Source: JANMDU01 sp043755865
Lineage (GTDB): Bacteria; Pseudomonadota; Gammaproteobacteria; Burkholderiales; Burkholderiaceae_C
Direction: 5' to 3'
Length of the DNA: 14,914 nt
Assembly: GCA_043755865.1 (NCBI GenBank)
Contig: JAYUSD010000226.1
Coordinates: 1 to 14,914 of the forward strand
In this document: positions 1-6,605 of the stretch, one piece after another
Numbering within the stretch: position 1 is the first letter of the stretch
How the letters are laid out: each line of letters starts with the position of its first letter
Position numbers and translations under genes: made by a program
The notes under the pieces: model-generated
The model's input: only the letters and a program-made list of their open reading frames with translations
Database searches by the model: none
Told to the model about the DNA's origin: nothing

Positions 1-233
1 AAGCCATCCGTCTTAAAGCGCTGCACACGCCCGCCTTCATGATCGACCAAGATCAGCAAATCAGTGCGTACGGCTTTGATCTCGGCGCACAAATGTGTGA
101 GCTGATCGCGGTCTTTCCAATTTCGCGCAAACAAAATCACGCCGCCCGTGAGGGGATGCGCGAGGCGCTTTTTATCTGCTTTGGTGAGCGTGAGGCCAGC
201 AACGTCTAAGATGATGGGAGAATGTTGTGTCAT
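1..233 (-). CDS. nagZ: Beta-N-acetylhexosaminidase NagZ, N-terminal part (cut by window edge)
   Basis: Glycoside hydrolase family 3 enzyme that removes GlcNAc from anhydro-muropeptides in the cytoplasm during peptidoglycan recycling. Only the first 77 codons are visible; the rest lies left of the window. The start is the ATG at 231-233, preceded by an AGAAGA Shine-Dalgarno-like stretch. The visible protein begins MTQHSPIILDVAGLTLT. It then shows the family features GGVILFARNW (about residues 31-40) and VDHEGGRVQRF (about residues 62-72), which are the substrate-binding strand and loop typical of proteobacterial NagZ. It follows acpS in the same direction, as in the conserved acpS-nagZ order of Burkholderiales. 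The gap to acpS is filled by one copy of the 40-bp dispersed repeat. The catalytic His-Asp region lies beyond the window, so activity cannot be judged. Confidence 0.93.
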   Translation of the reverse strand, partial: MTQHSPIILDVAGLTLTKADKKRLAHPLTGGVILFARNWKDRDQLTHLCAEIKAVRTDLLILVDHEGGRVQRFKTDG

Positions 234-242
234 AGGTATCTT

Positions 243-282
243 CTATAAAATTGATAGCAGTCTGCGTATATTCTATGCCGGC
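243..282 (-). repeat. 40-bp dispersed intergenic repeat, copy A
   Basis: Read on the minus strand it starts GCCGGCATA and ends TTTTATAG. It aligns without gaps over 40 bases with copies at 2855, 7953 and 12484. Shared blocks are the initial GCCGGC, a central GC-rich CGCAGA/CGCGGAG stretch, TGCTAT and the terminal TAG. It is the most diverged copy and the only one lying inverted relative to the others. It sits in the acpS-nagZ gap. Confidence 0.7.
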
Positions 283-306
283 AAACAGGCTTTTTTTGCT
301 TAAAAA

Positions 307-705
307 TCAAGTGATTAACCGTACGACGACGCAAAAAGAGGCGGCGTAATCCGTCTCATCCGTCACGGTGATGTGCGCCGTGAGCTTTTTCTCGTCAAAC
401 CATTGCTTCAAACCGCCATGCAGCACAATGCGCGGCTCACCGCTGGGCAGCTTGGCAATCTCACAAAGCCGCCACGTCATCGGCATGCGCATACCCAAAC
501 CGATCGCTTTAGAAAATGCTTCCTTGGCAGAAAATCGTGTTGCCAAATAGCGCACACCGCGCTCTGGCCAGCGCGTGCTGCGCTGCTTCCACACCATCAT
601 TTCTGAATCGCACAAAATCTTGGCAGCAAAGCGCTCGCCGTGCTTATCCAAGCTCGCCTTGATGCGGCGGATATCGCAAATGTCAGTACCGATGCCGTAG
701 ATCAT
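307..705 (-). CDS. acpS: Holo-[acyl-carrier-protein] synthase AcpS
   Basis: Transfers the 4'-phosphopantetheine arm of CoA to the serine of apo-ACP, activating it for fatty-acid synthesis; an essential cytoplasmic enzyme. The 132-residue product has the N-terminal MIYGIGTDICDIRRI motif with the Mg-binding Asp at residue 8. It also has the second signature RFSAKEAFSKAIG (about residues 57-69) with the conserved Glu, and the C-terminal strand HITVTDETDYAASFCVV. Length fits the family. The ATG at 703-705 overlaps the fic stop (TGA 702-704) as ATGA, and an AGGAG Shine-Dalgarno lies inside the fic end. Translation of acpS is therefore probably coupled to fic. In most relatives acpS directly follows pdxJ; here fic separates them. 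nagZ follows. Confidence 0.96.
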   Translation of the reverse strand: MIYGIGTDICDIRRIKASLDKHGERFAAKILCDSEMMVWKQRSTRWPERGVRYLATRFSAKEAFSKAIGLGMRMPMTWRLCEIAKLPSGEPRIVLHGGLKQWFDEKKLTAHITVTDETDYAASFCVVVRLIT

Positions 706-1994
706 GAGAACTCCTGCAAGCGAATAGGCAAAGGGTTGCGCTCAAAATCTAAATGCCAATCCGAAAGAGCCACAGCATAGCGCGTGCCCTTGCCTTGGCC
801 CTGCACGGCGAGCAAGCCACTTTGATACAGATCAACAAGATCTCGCGTGGCCGTGGCTTTGGATGCGCCCGTTAGCTTGATGTATTTGTCAGCACTGAGC
901 CCGCCCAGAAAGCCACCGTCGCCCGCTTCAAGCAAACGAGAGAGCACTTTGCGTTGCCGCTCGTTGAGCGAAAAAGTTGCGCAGCGCTGCCAGAAAGCAG
1001 CCTTATCTGATGCCAAGCGAATCACAGAGAGCGAATGCTCGCAGCCGCGCGTGAACACGCCAATAAACCACAGCACCCACTCGGTCACATCAATGCCTTT
1101 GCCCTGACTTTGCGCCGCATACGTGGCTGCGTTGAGTTGACTGTAGTAATCTTTGCGCTCTGCTTGGATTTGCCGCGAGAGGCTAAAGATGCGCTGCGAG
1201 GTTTGCAACTCTTGCGCGAGCACGTAATCAGCAAGTGCCCGCCCCACACGACCATTGCCATCTTCAAACGGATGGATCGCCTCAAACCACAGATGCGCCA
1301 GCGCTGCACGTATCAAATACGCAGGCCGAATGATGGCCGGCCTGATGCCAGAGCTCGTGCCTGAACTAGTGCCTGAACTCGCTGGCCGATCAGCCCGCGT
1401 CTGCTCAAGCCAGTACAGCAAGCGCTGCATTTCTTGAGGTACTTGGCGCGAAGCAGGCGCGGTGTAATGCACCTGCTCTTTGCCCAGTGCGCCGCTGATG
1501 ATTTGCATAGCATCTTCATGCGTGCGATAGCTGCCCACCACAATGCGCAGCTTGCTCGGCATGGCATCGTTATCTGGAAAAATCATTTTTTGCCAAGCGC
1601 ACAAGCGTTGCTCAGTCAAGGCGCTGCTGTGCTGCTGCATGGCCTCTTGCATCATCTGCACCAAGCCTTCCACATCACGATCTGCGCCCCGAGGCACGCC
1701 CAAGCCCAGCCGATAGCCCACAGACGAACGCACTGCCTGCACATCCAAATCTTGGCCTTCAATGGCTGAGGTGGCCAGAGCATCTTGCGCCCACAAATCG
1801 CGATTGATGGATTGCTCACGATTTAAACCAATGTTTTGCAAAGCCGCGCTGAGCTGCGCTTGCGCTTGCTGCGCTCGTGCCATAGAAGGCTGTACCGCAT
1901 CATCACGCCAAGTAAATGCAGGCCAAGCAGGCCATTGCCAGATAGGGCTCTTGAGAACAGCGGGAGCACTAAAACGGGTGAGACGAGAAGGCAT
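702..1994 (-). CDS. Fic family protein (DUF4172-Fic-winged helix), probable AMP-transferase
   Basis: Fic proteins usually transfer AMP from ATP to a hydroxyl side chain of a target protein. The 430-residue product has an N-terminal DUF4172-like region starting with IWQWPAWPAFTW (about 18-29). The inhibitory-helix motif TSAIEG (75-80) marks a class II, self-inhibited Fic. The complete active-site motif HPFEDGNGRVGR (241-252) keeps the catalytic His241, and a C-terminal winged-helix-like region occupies about 345-410. A 12-bp tandem repeat encodes the SSGT-type linker at 206-216. No Shine-Dalgarno is visible: the ATG (1992-1994) directly abuts a perfect palindrome, and the in-frame sequence upstream soon meets a TGA. 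The gene lies between pdxJ and acpS and overlaps acpS by ATGA. The cellular target is unknown; DNA binding by the C-terminal domain and autoregulation are inferences. Confidence 0.92.
   Translation of the reverse strand: MPSRLTRFSAPAVLKSPIWQWPAWPAFTWRDDAVQPSMARAQQAQAQLSAALQNIGLNREQSINRDLWAQDALATSAIEGQDLDVQAVRSSVGYRLGLGVPRGADRDVEGLVQMMQEAMQQHSSALTEQRLCAWQKMIFPDNDAMPSKLRIVVGSYRTHEDAMQIISGALGKEQVHYTAPASRQVPQEMQRLLYWLEQTRADRPASSGTSSGTSSGIRPAIIRPAYLIRAALAHLWFEAIHPFEDGNGRVGRALADYVLAQELQTSQRIFSLSRQIQAERKDYYSQLNAATYAAQSQGKGIDVTEWVLWFIGVFTRGCEHSLSVIRLASDKAAFWQRCATFSLNERQRKVLSRLLEAGDGGFLGGLSADKYIKLTGASKATATRDLVDLYQSGLLAVQGQGKGTRYAVALSDWHLDFERNPLPIRLQEFS
1351..1386. repeat. Three 12-bp in-frame tandem repeats inside fic
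   Basis: On the plus strand three successive 12-mers read GAGCTCGTGCCT, GAACTAGTGCCT and GAACTCGCTGGC. They encode a Ser-Gly-Thr-rich linker just before the helix preceding the Fic active-site motif. Because the unit is a multiple of three, copy-number change would keep the frame. Confidence 0.75.
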
Positions 1995-2021
1995 GAGCCG
2001 TATTTTAACTAAATACGGCTC
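1995..2021. promoter_or_regulatory. Perfect 27-bp palindrome (operator candidate 1) abutting the fic start
   Basis: Arm GAGCCGTATTT, spacer TAACT, arm AAATACGGCTC: 11-bp arms with no mismatch. It touches the fic ATG, leaving no room for a ribosome-binding site. It could be a DNA operator, or in the mRNA a hairpin immediately before the start codon. The same arms recur in operator 2, starting 34 bp away. Confidence 0.8.
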
Positions 2022-2028
2022 AAATAAT

Positions 2029-2055
2029 GAGCCGTATTTTCATGAAATACGGCTC
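2029..2055. promoter_or_regulatory. Perfect 27-bp palindrome (operator candidate 2) upstream of fic
   Basis: Identical arms to operator 1 (GAGCCGTATTT and AAATACGGCTC) with a different 5-bp spacer, TCATG. Arms conserved while spacers differ is what selection for a dimeric DNA-binding protein predicts. The two palindromes are separated by 7 bp and fill most of the gap between the pdxJ stop and fic. A simple intrinsic terminator is unlikely because no T-run follows. Confidence 0.8.
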
Positions 2056-2072
2056 ACGGGTCTTTTTAGCAA
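2044..2072 (-). promoter_or_regulatory. Possible sigma70 promoter for fic
   Basis: On the minus strand, TTGCTA (2067-2072) is followed after 17 bp by TATTTC (2044-2049). The -10 element would lie inside operator 2, so repressor binding there would block it. Both boxes are imperfect. The site is suggested by spacing and context only. Confidence 0.3.
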
Positions 2073-2828
2073 CTATGAGGCAAGAGGCTCGAGTGTTGCC
2101 AAATAAGCTTTCACCGCCTCTGAGTAGCCCACTTCCAGCGCATCCGATACAAAAGCATGCCCGATGGAGACTTCTGCAATAAATGGCATCGCTGAGATGA
2201 ACGGCTTGAGATTAGCCTGCGTCAAGTCATGTCCCGCGTTGACGCGCAGACCTGCATCTCGCGCGGCCTCTGCGGTTGCTTTAAATTGCGCGAGCACTTT
2301 TTCTTGAGTGGGTTTGCCAAAGGCGCTCGCCCAAGTCTCGGTATAAAGCTCCACACGATCTGCGCCAATGGCTTTGCAGGCGGCCATCTGCTCAGGGATT
2401 GGATCCATAAACAAACTCACGCGCACGCCAAGCGCATGACATTCGTCAATCAAAGGCTTGAGTCGCTGGGCATCTTGGGGTAACTGCCAGCCATGATCCG
2501 ACGTACTTTGGCTCTCGCTATCAGGCACAAAGGTCGCTTGATGCGGCTTTGCTGCGCGGATGAAATCCATCAGGTTGTGAAACGGATTGCCTTCGATATT
2601 AAATTCCCGCCCCGGCCACAGGCGCATCAACTCGGCGATTTCAAACACATCGCCTTTGCGAATATGCCGCTCGTCTGGGCGTGGATGCACCGTGATGCCC
2701 GAAGCGCCAGCCTTCAAGCAAATCTCCGCCGCGCGCGTCACGCTCGGGTAGCCCACATGCCGCGTGTTGCGCACAAGAGCCACTTTGTTCACATTCACCG
2801 AAAGCGCTGGGAAAACCGATTTTTCCAT
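2073..2828 (-). CDS. pdxJ: Pyridoxine 5'-phosphate synthase PdxJ
   Basis: Condenses 3-amino-2-oxopropyl phosphate with 1-deoxyxylulose 5-phosphate to make pyridoxine 5'-phosphate, the last ring-forming step of the DXP-dependent vitamin B6 route; a cytoplasmic TIM barrel. The 251-residue protein shows the family landmarks in order: LSVNVNKVALVRNTR (9-23), GITVHPRPDERHI (about 44-56), NIEGNP (77-82), FVPD (about 100-103), RVELYTE (about 158-164), NAGHDL (about 197-202) and EVSIGHAF near the C-terminus. The length is typical. The start is the ATG at 2826-2828. It follows recO, as in many Burkholderiales, with a 77-bp gap that contains repeat copy B. Downstream, the fic operator region begins only 17 bp after its stop codon. 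Confidence 0.97.
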   Translation of the reverse strand: MEKSVFPALSVNVNKVALVRNTRHVGYPSVTRAAEICLKAGASGITVHPRPDERHIRKGDVFEIAELMRLWPGREFNIEGNPFHNLMDFIRAAKPHQATFVPDSESQSTSDHGWQLPQDAQRLKPLIDECHALGVRVSLFMDPIPEQMAACKAIGADRVELYTETWASAFGKPTQEKVLAQFKATAEAARDAGLRVNAGHDLTQANLKPFISAMPFIAEVSIGHAFVSDALEVGYSEAVKAYLATLEPLAS

Positions 2829-2854
2829 AAGATTTCAAGCCTTTTAGGCACTTA

Positions 2855-2894
2855 GCCGGCATATCTATTGCGCGGAGTGCTATCGAAATAATAG
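2855..2894 (+). repeat. 40-bp dispersed intergenic repeat, copy B
   Basis: Begins GCCGGCATATC, contains GCGCGGAGTGCTATCG and ends AATAATAG. It lies in the recO-pdxJ gap. It matches copy C exactly over the 15-base stretch TGCGCGGAGTGCTAT and aligns with all other copies without gaps over 40 bases. The CTAT...ATAG ends of its right part could form a short hairpin in either transcript. Confidence 0.8.
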
Positions 2895-2904
2895 TTAACA
2901 AAAT

Positions 2905-3663
2905 TCAGGCCAAGGCCTGCGCATCCATCATCAGCTGCCGCGTGCGAAAGCCTCGGCTGCCAGCGTGATAGTTTAGCAAGCTGCGCAGGATTTGTTTGAG
3001 CGAAGACCGATCCACCGCAGTCATTGCGAGCACTGCGTCACGGGCGGGGAAAATCGCAGCGCGTTGATCCAGTGCAGTTTGCAAGCTCTGCCAAGCTTTG
3101 GCGCTCAGCGCAGCATCTTCAGAAGAAGCGCCACTCGCCTCACGCAGGCCCACCTCAGCAATCAAGCTGTAGAGCACATCGCTTTGCAACGCAGCCGATG
3201 AAAAACTATCGGCATCGAGCGCGGGCAGCAAGCCAATCTCGCGCAACAGCACCAATTCAAAAGCCCTCAGCGATGCATCCAGCAGCGGCGCATCGCGCAG
3301 CCATGTAGTGGCTTGCGCGTATGCATCAAACAGCAGCTCATGCGGATCATCGCGCGCAGTCAGCTTCATCATCAGCTCATTCAAATAGTAGCCTGAAAGC
3401 AGTGCATCTCCCGTAGGCATCGTGAGCCCGCCCTGCCACTCAGCGCCCTTCAAAGTCTGCACCTCTGCATCGCCAGAAAAGCTGATGAAAAGCAATTGTA
3501 GTGGCAACAAAATAGCACGAAACTGCGAACTCGGGCGCTTGACCCCCTTCGCCACAATCGCCACCCGCCCGTGATGCCGCGTCAGCACCTCAAGAATCAG
3601 ACTGCTCTCGCTCCAATCGTAGCGATGCAACACAAAAGCCGGCTCATGGAGGATTTTCTTCAT
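2905..3663 (-). CDS. recO: DNA repair protein RecO
   Basis: RecO helps load RecA onto SSB-coated single-stranded DNA in the RecFOR recombination pathway. The 252-residue product opens with the OB-fold sequence MKKILHEPAFVLHRYDWSES, followed by SLILEVLTRHHGRVAIVAKG and KRPSSQFRAILLPLQ (about residues 43-57). The helical C-terminal domain includes GYYLNELMMKL and LRAFELVLLREIG and ends HAGSRGFRTRQLMM. I chose the ATG at 3661-3663 because the protein then starts at the family's usual MKK-type N-terminus. An in-frame extension upstream lacks family similarity and would run deep into hipA. With this start, recO overlaps the hipA stop by ATGA, suggesting translational coupling. In relatives recO usually follows era directly; here a hydrolase and hipBA intervene. 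Confidence 0.95.
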   Translation of the reverse strand: MKKILHEPAFVLHRYDWSESSLILEVLTRHHGRVAIVAKGVKRPSSQFRAILLPLQLLFISFSGDAEVQTLKGAEWQGGLTMPTGDALLSGYYLNELMMKLTARDDPHELLFDAYAQATTWLRDAPLLDASLRAFELVLLREIGLLPALDADSFSSAALQSDVLYSLIAEVGLREASGASSEDAALSAKAWQSLQTALDQRAAIFPARDAVLAMTAVDRSSLKQILRSLLNYHAGSRGFRTRQLMMDAQALA

Positions 3664-4931
3664 GATGGTTTTAAGCGCCGAATAGTCAAGGCGCAGCGCT
3701 GAGCAATCAAACTGCAAACTTGATCCATGATTGGGTGGCTCAAGCCTTCGCCGAGCATCTTGGCTTGCATCAAAAGCGCCAAATCCGGCAGCCGCTCGGC
3801 AATTTGCACGATACGCTTCTTCACCAGAGCTGGCGATAGCCCAGCCTCAACAGCAAATTGCTCCCAATGCCGCGACTGCACTTCAGAGAATTTATATTTG
3901 CTGCCAATCTTCATCGCCATCTTTTCAGTCAGCGTTGGGTACGCGGCTGTACAAAGCGCGTCATACAGCGGCGCAAGCACAGCGCCTGTTGATGTGTAGA
4001 GCAGCGAGAAGTTTTTACCATGTGCATCATGGTTGCCAATCAGCGCGTTAAACACGACAAAATCAAGCAGCCTGAGCGTTTGAGGCGCACTTGGTCGCGT
4101 TGCGCTTCGCAGCAGTGCAAACGATTGCGCCAAGCCCGGCCCGCCTTCGTTTTGGTACTTATGCTCAGGCACAATCGCCAGCGCTTGGCAAAAGTCTTCT
4201 TGATGCAAACGCTGCGGCTCATGCTTTTTTGCATCAAGCTGCCGGTCGTAGCGCTGCACCAGTAAATAATGCCGTAGCCGTAGCGGTTGTCCGTCTGCAA
4301 TCGCGTGGATTCGAGCCTGAGCGACATCTAATTTCAGCTCGCCAGCCAGCGCCATGCAAAAGGCTTCGTTAAAAACACTGCCATCAATGCCCGCAATCGC
4401 CGGCTTCAAAATATGACTGCTCGGCGAGCCATTTAAAGGCAAGCCGATGCGAATGCCATCGGCATCCAACACCACGGGCAGTTTGTCTTGCGCCCCCGCG
4501 AGCGACAAGCGCAACCCGCTCTCGCCAGCCCGCATCGGGCGCAGCGGCATCTCATCAATCATGGCGAGCAGCTCATCTTGCCCGAGCCAGCGCACTTGTT
4601 GCGGCATGCCAGCAAGCGAAGGCTTCTTACCTGACTCCATCAAAGTTACAGCACCAGCGCACTCGCCCCCCAAACTGTCCAACAAAGCGTAATCATTTTG
4701 CGCAGAGATTTGCAGCGTCTTTGCAATCTGCTTGCGCTTAGCTCCCTCAGGCAAGAGCCCCGCAAAGAATGCCCGCGCCGCACGGTCACCAAACTCTTTT
4801 TGCTCGATGGGCAGCGATTGAGATAAAGCTGTTGTCGCGTCCGGCGCATAGGTAAACTGCAGACGTCCATCCAGCTGGACAAGCTTGCCAACACGCGCGC
4901 CCAGCAACCACACATCCAGTTCGCGTGCCAT
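3660..4931 (-). CDS. hipA: HipA-type serine/threonine protein kinase toxin
   Basis: HipA toxins are protein kinases; the E. coli enzyme phosphorylates glutamyl-tRNA synthetase and causes growth arrest and persistence. This 423-residue protein is full length for the family (E. coli 440). It has the N-terminal HipA domain (about 5-105, including FFAGLLPEGAKRKQIAK) and the autophosphorylation-loop motif SLAGAQDK with Ser143 in the place of E. coli Ser150. The HILKP strand carries the ATP-binding Lys176. The catalytic loop NHDAHGKNFS (300-309) carries Asp302, and LYDAL carries the metal-binding Asp324. All key residues are present, so an active kinase is likely. The ATG starts 3 bp after the hipB stop (TAA AGG ATG). 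Its TGA overlaps recO by ATGA. The target is unproven here. Confidence 0.94.
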   Translation of the reverse strand: MARELDVWLLGARVGKLVQLDGRLQFTYAPDATTALSQSLPIEQKEFGDRAARAFFAGLLPEGAKRKQIAKTLQISAQNDYALLDSLGGECAGAVTLMESGKKPSLAGMPQQVRWLGQDELLAMIDEMPLRPMRAGESGLRLSLAGAQDKLPVVLDADGIRIGLPLNGSPSSHILKPAIAGIDGSVFNEAFCMALAGELKLDVAQARIHAIADGQPLRLRHYLLVQRYDRQLDAKKHEPQRLHQEDFCQALAIVPEHKYQNEGGPGLAQSFALLRSATRPSAPQTLRLLDFVVFNALIGNHDAHGKNFSLLYTSTGAVLAPLYDALCTAAYPTLTEKMAMKIGSKYKFSEVQSRHWEQFAVEAGLSPALVKKRIVQIAERLPDLALLMQAKMLGEGLSHPIMDQVCSLIAQRCALTIRRLKPS

Positions 4932-4934
4932 CCT

Positions 4935-5183
4935 TTATTCCCAGCCTTGCACAGCGAGGCTGCCGCCTAGCGCATGAAGCACTTTCAACAAAGTCTCCAA
5001 TCGAACAGTCGGTTTGCCGGCTTCGAGCTCCACAATAAAACGCACGCCCACGCCAGCAGCCAACGCCAATTGCGGTTGTGTTAGCCCCAACCGATGACGA
5101 GCAGCAAGCGCAGCAGCGCCCAGCGCTTGAGGCGAGTTCGTTGACATCATGGTGTGAAAGGGTTGAAGCATTTCTCTGTGCAT
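4935..5183 (-). CDS. hipB: HipB-type antitoxin, XRE-family helix-turn-helix
   Basis: Antitoxin and autorepressor partner of the HipA kinase. The 82-residue product has one Cro/XRE helix-turn-helix from about residue 22 to 75, including LAARHRLGLTQPQLALAAGV and VRFIVELEAGKPTVRLETLL, and ends in a short tail. The first ATG is at 5181-5183, with an AGGA stretch rather far upstream. Internal ATGs at codons 5 and 12-13 are possible alternative starts and would leave the HTH intact. It is the first gene of a two-gene unit with hipA, whose start codon lies 3 bp after its stop. Two near-palindromic sites lie upstream, one of them only 13 bp before the start, consistent with autorepression. Which start is used is uncertain. 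Confidence 0.88.
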   Translation of the reverse strand: MHREMLQPFHTMMSTNSPQALGAAALAARHRLGLTQPQLALAAGVGVRFIVELEAGKPTVRLETLLKVLHALGGSLAVQGWE

Positions 5184-5196
5184 TGATTCATTTCAT

Positions 5197-5208
5197 TCCT
5201 GATCGGGA
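5197..5208. promoter_or_regulatory. hipB operator candidate 1
   Basis: TCCTGATCGGGA is a near-perfect 12-bp palindrome located 13 bp upstream of the hipB ATG. A related sequence recurs at 5246-5257. HipB proteins are known to bind short palindromes upstream of their own gene. The binding assignment is inferred from position and duplication. Confidence 0.5.
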
Positions 5209-5245
5209 AATTATGCCGCAGAATTCGCGGCTGTATATAAATATG

Positions 5246-5257
5246 TCCCGATAGGGG
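5246..5257. promoter_or_regulatory. hipB operator candidate 2
   Basis: TCCCGATAGGGG matches site 1 at 8 of 12 positions as written and at 9 of 12 in the opposite orientation. It lies 49 bp from site 1, about five helical turns. An AT-rich stretch between the two sites (TTTATATACAG on the minus strand) could hold the -10 box, so the two sites may bracket the hipBA promoter. Confidence 0.45.
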
Positions 5258-5445
5258 TATTAAACACGTAAGACAACCGATTTCATCAAAAGTGAATGGA
5301 ACGGGAAATACCCACTTTTTTTAGGGCTCTGCTGCGCAGGCAAGCATTCAAATGATCTTCACAATTCGGCTCACGTTCATGCAGTGCAGCAACCGCAAAA
5401 ATAAGCCAACAGTTTGAGCTGCCGCATCCCCGCAGACCTTCGGCT

Positions 5446-6555
5446 TCAGCGCAGCACCGCAGGAATGGCAAAGTCGCGGATGACGGAGGCGGTTTGCGCA
5501 GCCATGGCGCGGGAGCTGGCTTGGGTGGTGGCGACGACGACCAATTGCAGCGCCGGAACGATGTAGATGTATTGCCCGCCAAACCCGATGGCTAGTTGCG
5601 CGCTGAGTTGGTCATCTCGCGTGGTGGCTGTCCACCACAGATAACCATAACCCATGGGACTTGGCATATCTCCGACGACGGTGCTGGTGTCGATTTGCCG
5701 GCGGGTCGCCGCTTGTATATATGAGGAGGAGACGAGCTGTTGTCCGCGCCATTGACCACCTTGAAGCACGAGCTGGCCAATTTTGGCCATGTCCCGAGGG
5801 CGCAAGCGCAGCTCGCTAGCGCCGTTGTTGGTGCCGTTGGAATCTGTGTCCCACATGTACTGGGTAATCCCTAGGGGCTTGAAAAGTTGGGCATCGGCGT
5901 AGGCGGCAATGGGCATACCCACCCGCGATGCCAAGATCAGCGATGCCAAGTGCGCATCTGTGTTGTTGTAATAAAAACGCTCGCCCGGTGGCGTGAGCGC
6001 GGGCCGTGCAAGGGCATGGGCCTGAAGGCCGGGCGCATAAAAACGACTCATAAAGTTTAAGTAATCTGCGTCGCGGCTGATGCCGCCGGGATCAAACCCA
6101 GTGCTCATTGTGAGCAAATGGTTGAGCCGAATGTCACTGGCTGAGCCAGGCTTGGCAGGCAGCAGGTCTATAAGCTTTTGTTGCGTTCCGCCAATCAAGC
6201 CTTGGTCAATAGCGCGGCCCACCAGTAAGGAAACCACGCTTTTAGTAACCGAGTACACGTTGCTCAGGCTGTCCGCTTGAGTGTCAGCTCGGTAGTATTC
6301 ATAAACGGGCTGGCCGTTGCGCACCATCAGCAAGCTACGTACCATGGGGTGTTGCGACAGCAGGTGCTGCGTCATAGCGGCCAGCTGGGCGGGGTCAACG
6401 CGCTGCGCCAAAGGGTTGGGTGTTAGCCAATCGTTGTCTTCGATAGCGCTATGTTGGGCGTAAGCAACCGTCAAAGTGGTGGCCAGCACGAATGCCAAGG
6501 CGGCAGCTAGCCACACGCGTCGTGCACACAAGGCATAAGGGTCAAGTCTTTGCAT
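5446..6555 (-). CDS. Secreted serine hydrolase, class C beta-lactamase-related family
   Basis: Member of the penicillin-binding-protein-like serine hydrolase fold that includes class C beta-lactamases, EstB-type esterases and 6-aminohexanoate-dimer hydrolases; the substrate cannot be named. From the ATG at 6553-6555 the protein has 369 residues. A TTG nine bases upstream is an alternative start, and neither has a good Shine-Dalgarno. An N-terminal signal peptide (hydrophobic stretch about 15-32) ends in AYA-QHS, giving probable cleavage near residue 33. Catalytic motifs are SVTK (Ser102 and Lys105) and YYNN (Tyr196, Asn198). A GFGGQ strand near 324-328 takes the place of the KTG/HxG box. The gene sits 41-50 bp after era in a place where relatives have recO directly. 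Beta-lactamase activity is not implied. Confidence 0.85.
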   Translation of the reverse strand: MQRLDPYALCARRVWLAAALAFVLATTLTVAYAQHSAIEDNDWLTPNPLAQRVDPAQLAAMTQHLLSQHPMVRSLLMVRNGQPVYEYYRADTQADSLSNVYSVTKSVVSLLVGRAIDQGLIGGTQQKLIDLLPAKPGSASDIRLNHLLTMSTGFDPGGISRDADYLNFMSRFYAPGLQAHALARPALTPPGERFYYNNTDAHLASLILASRVGMPIAAYADAQLFKPLGITQYMWDTDSNGTNNGASELRLRPRDMAKIGQLVLQGGQWRGQQLVSSSYIQAATRRQIDTSTVVGDMPSPMGYGYLWWTATTRDDQLSAQLAIGFGGQYIYIVPALQLVVVATTQASSRAMAAQTASVIRDFAIPAVLR

Positions 6556-6605
6556 TTGTGTCAAGGCAACATTTTCATGAGCGCATGTTGCCGAATCTTA
6601 AGAGC

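Noticed and set aside
3664..3717. Upstream 18-codon extension of recO
   Set aside because: The extension lies inside hipA and lacks RecO similarity; the ATG at 3663 gives the normal N-terminus and an ATGA junction.
5288..5322. Terminator-like hairpin AAAAGTG...CACTTTTTTT on the plus strand
   Set aside because: Stem of about 7 AT-rich pairs with an 18-nt loop, and no rightward gene ends here; too weak to call.
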